A stretch of 64,000 bases of DNA from Stropharia rugosoannulata (taxonomy: Eukaryota > Basidiomycota > Agaricomycetes > Agaricales > Strophariaceae), in the NCBI GenBank assembly GCA_028532985.1, contig JANCIK010000013.1, forward strand, positions 1,736,001-1,800,000, given 5' to 3'. Shown here piece by piece: positions 55,560 to 64,000 of this stretch (within the stretch, counting starts at the first letter, position 1; each line of letters starts with the position of its first letter). Under the pieces are notes generated by a model. That model was not told where the DNA came from. It saw nothing but the letters and a program-made list of their open reading frames with translations, and searched no databases. The translations under genes and the position numbers were made by a program.

Positions 55560-56928
55560 TTACGCCTGTACTTCACTGACTAAAACCGAAGCAATGGAAC
55601 GCGCAAACATAAGAGCTGACCGCCCATTATTGCCTCCGACTCCGTTGGCTGAGACAGAACTCTCGACCTCTTGCTCCTCTGGCCAAGCATAACAGCCGTT
55701 AATTATATTTGCCGTAGGCTTTCTACGGCTATTGATAATGGTCATAAGGGCTGTTGAATAAACTCCACAAATTGTTGAGACCAGAATTATGAAAAAAGGA
55801 GGGTGGCCGGGAATGCACATCGCAACAAAGCTTAGAACTACAGCACAAGCTAGTGAATTGTGCAAAGGTTAATTATGGCATCTAACATTAGGCCATATAC
55901 AAAGAGCTTAGACAACATACCTGTCAAGGTTCCGGTTTCGATATACAATCGTATGATACGATTGACTATATTTGCCGTGTTTTGGAAGCGAAATTGATCC
56001 GGACTGTGTTTCTTCAACTAGCAGTTCATGTACTCTACTTAGCGAAGTTCCCTTAAAAGTTGGTTGCCAAAACGCACATAAAATATCATAAGCCCTGCTA
56101 TAATTATATCACAAGCAGCATTGCTAAGCAATGTCAACTGGATAGTAGTATAAGTATCATCTGCACAGTGTCAAGGTTGATAATATTTTGTTGGACCTAC
56201 CCTAGAATAGAGTTGGACATCCCAGTCAAACAAAGTGGCTGCGCTTGACCCTTTCTTAAGCTCGATCGACGCAGCAATGCAGAACGCTAGGCTGACGATT
56301 GATATCTTTGCGTCATGGAATAACAAGGCTCAGAGTCAGCTGTAAGGTACTTACAAAGGACAAGTATACGATATGACTTCTTACCATCAAAATAACTATA
56401 GAAGGGACGCGTGTGCACGAGATAATAGAAATTCTCCAGGCATAGAAAGATTGCAGGGAAAAAGCCACTGTAAGATACAGAAAGTCTGAAATGAGTGTAT
56501 AATTGAGATGCACACGACATACTCGATACACACCTATACCATCAATTAAAACAAAAGAAAACCAAGAGCTTATAAGACTGGTATCCAATAAAACAAACCA
56601 CCAAAAGGCTTCTTTTCCGAACAGTATTATTTGAGTGAGCTGCAGCGTGTATATTCCGTACACTAAAGCTTTAGTTGGTAGCCTGTCATCAAGAAACTCT
56701 TGAGAATATATGTCTATATTGCAGACAATGTTAAGAGTGAAAAGCGGTAAACAAAATTGTAAACCACGCACAGACTTGGACAGAAAGCACTCCAAAGAAG
56801 TACCAAGGGAGAGAGTGAGCCAAAAACTGGAATATAATAGGTCAATTAGAGGGGTGAAAGGCGAACCGCCAATAAAGATCCCTTACGATAGATGAAACCA
56901 GTGCTGGGTCATGTAATTGGCTTTCCAT
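55560..56928 (-). CDS. DUF6534-like multi-span membrane protein, paralogue 2
   Basis: The start MESQLHDPALVSSI at 56928 aligns with paralogue 1. Further exons give LPWYFFGVLSVQV, IYSQEFLDDRL, ALVYGIYTLQLTQIILFGKE, WFSFVLIDGIG, LTVAFSLQSFYAWRI and SCTRVPSIVILMV. The last exon carries CAVVLSFVAMCIPGHPP and IILVSTICGVYSTALMTIINSR. The C-terminal tail is short and Ser/Gly-rich. The preceding exon includes an IVNRIIRLYIETGTLT stretch, as in the family. Function unknown; no signs of decay seen. Confidence 0.72.
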
Positions 56929-57779
56929 TGTCATTACAACTGTTGAGTAACCTCCTGTGAGAAGGTAAATTGGAAGGGAACTTTTCGATGTAATAACGCT
57001 ATCTTGGGCTTACTTATAGGTAACCCCTGAGTTATCATATCAATGATATATCTGTGGTGGCACAGACCGTAAGATGCAATGAGTAAGCTTGGAGCCTGCG
57101 CCATGGAGCACTGAGTCTATGATGGAGCGATGGGATTTGTTATTGATCATATATTGATGATCAAGAGAGCTGAGACTTAACCAAATGAAAGCCAATAAAA
57201 GTATGATAATCAAATGAAGTCAGCGAACTAAGAACGAGCTGAGTGATTCAACACAGGTGTTACTGCATATAGGGTATGTCCTTACCACAGCACCATCATG
57301 CAACAAAATGTCGCTGTAACAAGCATCAAGCCCCCGACAGAGACGTCAATACATCTACATGCGCGTCACGGTTCAAGTTGACGCCATGGGCGTTTGTTTA
57401 TACTATGTTACTATAACATACTACTTATAGTCTTCAAAGTACTAACTTGTCCATCTCCTTCAAGCCAATCTGCACGATGTCCAATAATGTAACGAGATGT
57501 GCTGTGCTGCTGGGGAAGTGGCCCAGCAGGTTCTTTTTTGTTCTTCTATTCAGTGGCAATGCACATAAATATAGTATTTTCCGGATAGCGGTGTCTGTTG
57601 CTAGAAAAAAACTAGAAAATAAAAAGAAAAAATAAAGGAAAGGACTCGGAGAAAGAAGAGAAAATTTAAATAACCGCATGGCACAGAGGAGTAGATTATG
57701 GCACGGCTACATAATTTTAGGATTATCGTTTGTTGTTATTACCGCATAAAACAGCCAAAGTTCGAGTAAATAAGTGCAT
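56929..57779. other. Intergenic between paralogue 2 and the LRR-like gene
   Basis: Nothing recognisable; short frames only. It holds the promoter side of paralogue 2 and the 3' flank of the LRR-like gene. Confidence 0.45.
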
Positions 57780-59060
57780 TCAGATTCCCATGCACATGTC
57801 GTCCAACCAAACACTCATCCTATAGGAATGAAGTACCTTGAGTGCATCCAAATCCTGTTTGGAAATAACATCCGCAGATTGCATCTTGATCTGGCGCAGG
57901 TCAGTGTGGTGAAAGCGGTCTCGAAGCATTCTTCTAAACCAGCCATTCTCAGTTTCGGCAGTGAGTAGGCAGACACAAAGTGATTCCAGATCGGGGCACA
58001 GATGCGGTCTCCGCTCATTAACCATGAACTGCTGCCAGAGCTCGTCTGTAAATAGCTTATGGCCCGAAACGCAGTCTTTCATACGTCCCCGGACGAAGAG
58101 CTCTGTTATGCTTGGGGAAATAGTCAATATGCGGGATAGTTGGTGTGAGTTCATTTGCATTGCCTCCAGGTGCAGCACTTCGAGGTGGAAACTGGACCGG
58201 AGATAGAATTCGATGAAGGCGACGTCACTCCACGATTCCTCGTATGCAAGCCTTAGTTCCCTGAGACTTGGTGCGACGAGCTTGTGAAGCAGCTCGACGA
58301 TGCCGCCCGAGCGCCTATGTGTGTGGTCCATAACGTCAATCTCGAGCCCAAGGTACTCGAGGTTGGCTGCATGGACTATTGATCGGTATTCCAATGGGCC
58401 TGGCGTTGTAACATCAGAAACCCTGCACTTTACCATCCCAGTGGCTGCTTTTAGTATCTCATAGATGAATTCCGAAGTCATCGTGCTGTCCACTTCAAGA
58501 TGCGTGAGGTACACAAAAGGAAAATTGGGGAACAGCTGCTTGTCGAAAGTGTAATAATTTTCAATGGAAAACCTGGAGAACTTGCGCGCTCTAGGGGACC
58601 ATAATGTTGAGAGGAATCGGCGCAGGGATTCGAAGTCCTGAGCTTCGTGCGTCTGCTTGATTGAAATGCTCTCCAGATGTATAGGTCCACCCGACGGAAT
58701 TCGTGGCTTCGTCATATTGTTGATAATGTTGATGAGCGGTGCATCAAAGCGCACCTCTTGCCACCGACTCTGAACAGTGTACAGGAGATCCAGGTATATT
58801 GCGATTGTGAAAAATATGTGTTGGTTAATGCACCCGCTTTGAAGTTCGTGTCTACTGTGATTCCAGTCGTATATATCAATGCAAATCGGGGACTTTGGGT
58901 ATCGCTCCAAGGACTCGAGGAGGATCTGGTGCGCAGGTGTCACGGTGTAACCGTCAGTCTTGATGTTTATATTGAGGACATCGTTGTACCCTAAACTGAC
59001 AGTCCCTAGCGAGTTTTGTGTGCCTGGGACGGTGTAATGCATATTGAGACGCTGTTGCAA
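57780..59060 (-). CDS. LRR-like hypothetical protein of the F-box-associated type
   Basis: 426 codons in one open frame, probably preceded by one short exon whose junction I could not fix (a possible ATG lies at about 59186, reading MADQVIQNCLFPF). Residues 60-110 resemble the region after the F-box in these proteins (LLESLERYPKSPICIDIYDW). Leucine-repeat-like segments follow (HLESISIKQTHEAQDFESLR, VYLTHLEVDSTMTSEFIYEI, NLEYLGLEIDVMDH, SLRELRLAYEESWSDVAF, HLEVLHLEAMQMNSHQLS, SITELFVRG). No F-box is clearly visible. It is not closely similar to 48111-49270. Its 3' end is duplicated at 54770-54875. Confidence 0.65.
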   Translation of the reverse strand: MQQRLNMHYTVPGTQNSLGTVSLGYNDVLNINIKTDGYTVTPAHQILLESLERYPKSPICIDIYDWNHSRHELQSGCINQHIFFTIAIYLDLLYTVQSRWQEVRFDAPLINIINNMTKPRIPSGGPIHLESISIKQTHEAQDFESLRRFLSTLWSPRARKFSRFSIENYYTFDKQLFPNFPFVYLTHLEVDSTMTSEFIYEILKAATGMVKCRVSDVTTPGPLEYRSIVHAANLEYLGLEIDVMDHTHRRSGGIVELLHKLVAPSLRELRLAYEESWSDVAFIEFYLRSSFHLEVLHLEAMQMNSHQLSRILTISPSITELFVRGRMKDCVSGHKLFTDELWQQFMVNERRPHLCPDLESLCVCLLTAETENGWFRRMLRDRFHHTDLRQIKMQSADVISKQDLDALKVLHSYRMSVWLDDMCMGI

Positions 59061-59962
59061 AAGTCAAGGCGTAAGTTGTTGCAGGTAAATTTTCGACTTT
59101 AGAGTGATTTACGCACCAGCTGAAGTCTGATAGTATGCAGGAAAACCTGAAGGGAAACAGACAGTTCTGTATGACTTGATCTGCCATAGAAAGCAAGGGG
59201 TCTTATAAGCGATTCTCCGTATCCAATACAGTCTGCCAACTACAATGCAAATCCTCAGTTGGTGCTGCTTTTTAATGTTTAAGGCAGTACATATCACACC
59301 TTGCTGACACGCCGGTAGAGCAGGTACTAGCCGCCTTGACAGGTCCTTATTTGGCTTGACAATAGTACAAGGTGATGTATCTCACTGGCGGAAAGTACTA
59401 ATGTCCCCCGCCGTGAAATCCATAGTAACGGCGGTAGGGTTTTGTGAGTTTGAACAGCTGTACAATGATTGTGCGTAACCGGCAGGCACAATTAATGAGC
59501 CACGTTGTATGTACTTTTTAAAGCGTTCGTTTACTATACCTAGAATGTCATAATTATAAGGATATCGGCAGTGTTTTTTTTCATATTGAAATCGAATCAC
59601 GTACATGTCGTCCACATTACCCACCACTTGCAGTAACATATTGACTGTGTTGTTATTCCGTTAAACCTTTATATTCTAGTGGAGAATCGTATATTTAGTC
59701 AATACAACGCCATTCACTGCCCTTTATCAAACAAGTACGATAGCTTGACGGCTAACGACCTGTGAAAGAGGATTACACGCTTCACGTCTAAATACAGCGT
59801 CTCGACCGTTAGATGCATCATGACATGTGTCTGAGATTGATAGATACATGATTTGATGGAGCCTATTGTGGAGTTGTTAGATTAAGCATATCAAGATCAA
59901 GAGCAACAGAGGTAGACAAAAAGAATTGTTATTGCAAAGGCCCATGCCCTTTCCGCATATCA
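59061..59962. other. Intergenic downstream of MRE11
   Basis: Apart from the possible first exon of the LRR-like gene near 59110-59190, I see no gene. Frames are short. Confidence 0.45.
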
Positions 59963-62790
59963 CTAGTCATCATCATCATCCAACTAGTGTCACAAATGTC
60001 AGCACCAGAATAATCATGAGAACAACAGCTACAGCTGTAGCGACTTACAACAATTACTTTCCCCCTAGCTTTAGTCGCAGCCGCACGCGATGACCGACCG
60101 GTAGGAGCAAACGTAATTTGACTCTGCTTAGGTGCTGCTTTCTTTGCTGGTGCTTTCTTTGCAGGAGCAGATTGGCTAGACACCCATATTCAGTACCGTC
60201 CTCAAAAAAGATAAAACAGATTCACCTCAACACAGCTGCTCGGCTTGTCCTTTTCGCTGGCTTCGGCGCCGGTTCTTCCTCTTCCTCATCGTCATCGTCC
60301 AAGATGACAGGTTCATCAGAGTCGCTCTACAGTACGAGATCCGCGATTAGAACAATAGGAACGTTGGCATCGCACAGAAACACAAACATACCTGGATAGC
60401 TTTGCCCTTGCGTTTGGCAGCAGCAGTCGTCCGGCTAGTGGTCTTGGTAGTTGCCTTAGGTTTCGCAGCTGCACGCTTTTTTGGTGGTGGGGGAGGAGAA
60501 TCATCAAAACCTGACCCTCCGTCACCAACGTCAACATCCATCAGCATCGAATCGACTGATTCGGCGTCGGATTCTCGTGCTTTAGCTTTGCCCTGTTCCA
60601 CATAAATAACGGGTTAACACTGCTCCATAGTAATAAATTCACCTTGTTTTTGGTTGACCTAGCAGCTTTGACATTTTCTTCATATTCTTTATCCTGCTTT
60701 TCCTTTGCTTTGGTCAGCTGGGCGATGTGTTAGTAGATATATTGTTTCACCAAACACGATAACGAACCATTTCTTCTAAGTCATCTTCAGCCATCTCAAC
60801 ATCTTCTGTAGGGCCCACGGTACCCATTAGCGCTTTCAGAGATTTTGCAACATGCCTATCATACGTCAATCAGTGGTACAGGCAGTTATATGCGCAGAAA
60901 CGAAAGCAACGTACGTCTGTATAGCGTGTATATCATCCTTCTCCACAAACAGCTGGATTGCATCCGACATTCCGCCCTCACCAAGCAGCTGCAGCTCTTG
61001 CGCCGCAAGGTACTCCTTCACCAAAGTCCCGACCCGTACCTTCGCCAATTTCTCGGAGATGCTGAGGTCTGGGTCGTCGATACTCAGCTCGGGCTGATCG
61101 ATGGCGACTTTGGCAGAGCGCGATGCGGTTTTCTTCGAGCGATGGAATACCAGCAGGTCGCGTGGGTTCGCGACGCGGCCCTGGAATTCCTGACCGAACC
61201 GGATGGGATTCGATGTCTCAGTGACACCGGTAGTATCGACTTTAAGTCGTACAAGAGGCAGCATACGGGGGAGCTCCTCTTCGCCCTCATCCACCGCCTT
61301 CGCATTTCTTTCGTCCCATAAGCGGTTGGCCTTGTCAATTAATTTGTTGACCTGGAGAAATGTCAGATGCGAATGGAATAATGAATTGCAAAAACCAACT
61401 TTGGATTTCAAGAACTTCATGATTTCCATTTGATCGTTCAAATCCACGCTAGCTTTTTCTGCTTCGTCTACTAAAACAATGTCCTCTAGCACAAATGGCC
61501 GAACCGTCCGCAGAGGTAAGGGTGTCAATGTGAATTCTTTGCCCTGAATTTGAAGCAACGCGACATGTCTAGAGACATTGTCAAGAATCAGTCTAATGGC
61601 GCATATATGCGGCTTACTTTTCAATAGCTTCCCCATCAGCCAGTGAAGTTGCTACCGATGATCCAGGTTGCGTAATGTAGTAGTTCTTCCCAGCTACAGG
61701 TTCAGGTATAATACGACAGTCGTGTTCGTGGCCCCAAATTACGAGATCTACGCTGTCATCAAACATACCCTCTGGAACATATTCTTGTGGCCCATGCTTC
61801 ACTCTGTTCTCTGATTAACGCAGCCTCGAGCCATGTCATAAGATTGGACTTGCCTGTTTTGATGTAGCAGGAGAAGATTGAACCACTTGTCTTTGTCGCG
61901 AGGCATGAACATGCGTACACGGTTGCTCCTCAACTCAAAGTGCATCCGTTGATCCTTAACATTGCCTATGCCGTACATTCCAAGATGTGTATTGCCTTTT
62001 CGAAGAAGTACCGGCCGCACAGCAATCCCAGAGGTGGGCGCTTCAGCATCATTAACTGGCAGATCTATTTTGCCCATGTAATTAACGAGGCCGGAAACGG
62101 AGAGGATGTCGAGGGCACACAGAGCACCTTCCTATACGATGTTAAAAGATGCGTCCGGGGGTTGAAGGCGCTTCAGACTTACGGATCCTGTGCCTTGGGG
62201 GTCATCGTGGTTTCCATGTATCGAGAAAACGGGTATGCCAACGTTGAAGTTTGGATCCTCATAGTTGACCGCTGGAAAACTATGAGACCTCAACACGATA
62301 TAGGAGGAATAGAACGAGCGAACGCGTACGAAAACCCGTCTGCTTTGCCCTCCTGTGGGTCACTGAGAAGCTCGACTTGAATTGGTTTGTCACCCATGGT
62401 GTATTCTCGCAGCAGGGCGGATACTTGGTATAGACATGTGCGCGAGGGCTTATTCTCGTGGAACAGATCTCCAGCCAGCAGGATGAAGTCAACCTAGCAC
62501 ACTGTCGATCATTGTGCCACTCGACATGCTAGATTGAGACTCACATCATTCTTCACAGCCAGCTGCAGTATTTCTCGAAAGGTATTGATGGAGTCTTGAC
62601 CTCGTATTGGATCCCTTTCCATATACCCAACATGGTTGTCGGTCGCGAGCAGGATCTTTATCGTATGCTCCGGGACTTGGGAGGGCTTTAATCAGTATTC
62701 CATTGTCATCCACGCATATAATAGAGACTAACATAGCGTCTGGATACCAATAGTCGGGGGTGGAGGACTGCCTTCAGACTGAGACGACAT
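59963..62790 (-). CDS. MRE11: MRE11, nuclease of the MRN double-strand-break repair complex
   Basis: Mn-dependent 3'-5' exonuclease and endonuclease acting with RAD50 and NBS1 at DNA breaks and telomeres. The start [11 protein letters not shown] is at 62790. The phosphoesterase motifs appear in order: [44 protein letters not shown], then [12 protein letters not shown]. The capping/DNA-binding domain follows ([34 protein letters not shown]). The C-terminal tail is low-complexity: acidic ([18 protein letters not shown]), Pro/Lys-rich, then [20 protein letters not shown], ending in a short acidic LDDDDD before the stop at 59963. Many short introns; order and motifs indicate an intact gene. Confidence 0.95.
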
Positions 62791-63008
62791 GAGAGCGATC
62801 GTGAAAGCGCTCCGCGACGCGTGCCGGCAATTAAATGAAGACCGGCAACTTTATAATTATTTAATTAATCTCCCACGCAATTCCTCGTTGGCAGTCACTT
62901 GGCTCGTATACCTTGAATCTTCTTTAGCTCTCTGCCTGTTTCTTTCTTCTTAGACGTTCAATCATCATAAATTCTTCTTAGAGGGCTTCAATTCTAACGA
63001 CATCTGCC
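62791..63008. promoter_or_regulatory. Divergent promoter region MRE11 / GDP-sugar transporter
   Basis: About 220 bp between two divergent start codons, AT-rich with a C/T-rich stretch near 62930-62950. It should contain both promoters; no specific site identified. Confidence 0.45.
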
Positions 63009-64000
63009 ATGGCTCCTCAGAATGCCGCCAAACCACCTTCCAAGACGCTGGTCGTACGTGAATGTTAGGTATGCAATTTGAGCACGGCACTGACGACATT
63101 GCAGACTGGCGTTGTTGTATTTTATCTCGTTGCAGCACTTGCGGTGAGTATCTACAAGTCTTCCTATACTATAAACTAACGCCTCGCTTTCAGATGGTTA
63201 TGGCGTATGACTTTCGCTGCCCTTCATAGAGGCATATATTGACAACATTCACAGTAATAAATGGGTTCTGAACACTACAAATATACCCTTATTTTTCCTC
63301 TGGACGCAACTTGCCATAGCGGCTGTGCTATTCGTAGTGTCTGATGCGCTGCGCATGCTGCCCGAAAGGCTCACGTTCAACATCGAGACGTGTAAGGGAC
63401 TGGTCCCCATGGTTGGCTTGAACGTATTGGGCCTTAGGTCTGCATCATTCCCGCCCTCAGGATTTGGGTTACTAATTCCATTTTATTATTCGGTACAGCT
63501 TCAGTAACTATACCCTAAAATATGTCGACGCCTCTTTCTACCAGGTTGCCCGTGGGCTTATTCTGCCCTTCACTGTCTGCACGTCTTTCATCTTCTTGCA
63601 CGCCCGACCGTCACTGCGCATCCTTCTCTGCTGTGGGCTAGTTACTGCCGGATTCTTCGTAGGGATATTCCTCGATGGCACTCCCCTCTCCTTGGTTGGA
63701 GTTGGGTTTGGCGTAGCCAGTTCCGCTATCACCGCCTTGCACTCTGTTGTAATTAAACAGAGCTTAAACGTCGTCGGCGGGAGCGCGCTCTCTCTGTCGT
63801 GGTACACGAATCTGCTCAGCGCAGTTGTCCTCTTCCCCCTGCTCATTCTTGCCGGGGAGGGGAAAGACGTGCTTAAGCTTATGTTCGGCGTCGATGAGCT
63901 GCTCGTTAAGGAGGGCGCAATGTCTCCCTTCACAACCTTTGTTTGGGGATCGCTCATTACGGTACGTCCAGCATCATCATGCATACTTCTTCATACCATG
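63009..64000 (+). CDS. Nucleotide-sugar transporter, GDP-fucose/GDP-mannose type (SLC35C-like), right end missing
   Basis: Golgi antiporter bringing GDP-sugars into the lumen for glycosylation. The start MAPQNAAKPPSKTLV at 63009 is spliced to the first membrane helix (TGVVVFYLVAALAMVM), then VNKWVLNTTNIPLFFLWTQL, and a helix with LPERLTFNIETCKGLVPMVG. NYTLKYVDASFYQVARGLIL matches the conserved transporter signature. Then LILPFTVCTSFIFLHARPS, VTAGFFVGIFLDGTPL, GVGFGVASSAITALHSVVIK and SLSWYTNLLSAVVLFPLLIL follow. The gene continues past base 64000. The fucose assignment (versus mannose) is by resemblance only. Confidence 0.85.

Overview
This window is a piece of a filamentous basidiomycete genome, most likely an Agaricomycete. 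Genes are split by many introns of about 45-60 bp, the conserved genes (SEC11, MRE11, BPL1, Argonaute, ENA-type ATPase, GDP-sugar transporter) are fungal in type, and the accessory genes (DUF6534-like membrane proteins, LRR-like proteins of the F-box-associated type, multi-exon P450, GH30 glucanase, Crinkler-kinase proteins) are typical of that group. The species cannot be named from this sequence alone. All exon structures were assigned by reading frames and GT/AG borders by eye.

Layout. 0.6-1.4 kb: SEC11 signal peptidase (minus). 1.8-28.3 kb: an accessory island built on an inverted duplication. Each arm carries one Crinkler-type (CRN) gene: header domain, REase-like segment, kinase-like domain. 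Arm A (1808-13010) holds an apparently intact CRN gene but has a complete Ty3/Gypsy element (2290-10874, identical 264-bp LTRs, GTATA target duplication) about 60 bp upstream of its ATG. Arm B (20563-28260) holds the second copy, cut in its kinase exon by a complete Ty1/Copia element (21453-26316, identical 236-bp LTRs, GAGAC target duplication). The spacer carries an aryl-alcohol-dehydrogenase-like aldo-keto reductase, a secreted GH30 beta-1,6-glucanase-type gene and a decayed Gfo/Idh/MocA oxidoreductase end.

28.8-42.1 kb: biotin-protein ligase, a cytochrome P450, Argonaute with all four slicer residues, and a ketopantoate-reductase-like gene. Between the last two lies a head-to-tail duplication that left an extra Argonaute RGG-rich first exon and an extra reductase 3' end. 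43.7-47.9 kb: ENA-type cation P-type ATPase. 48-59 kb: two LRR-like proteins, two paralogous DUF6534-like membrane proteins and a newly assembled five-exon membrane protein. 60-64 kb: MRE11 and the start of a GDP-fucose/mannose-type transporter that runs off the right edge.

The most notable signals are the CRN inverted duplication hit independently by two young retrotransposons, copy divergence concentrated in the CRN header, an unassigned third ORF in the Gypsy element, -1 frame breaks in both retrotransposons each lying at or near a CCC-YYY-G heptamer, and the duplicated Argonaute RGG exon with its own TATA-like box.
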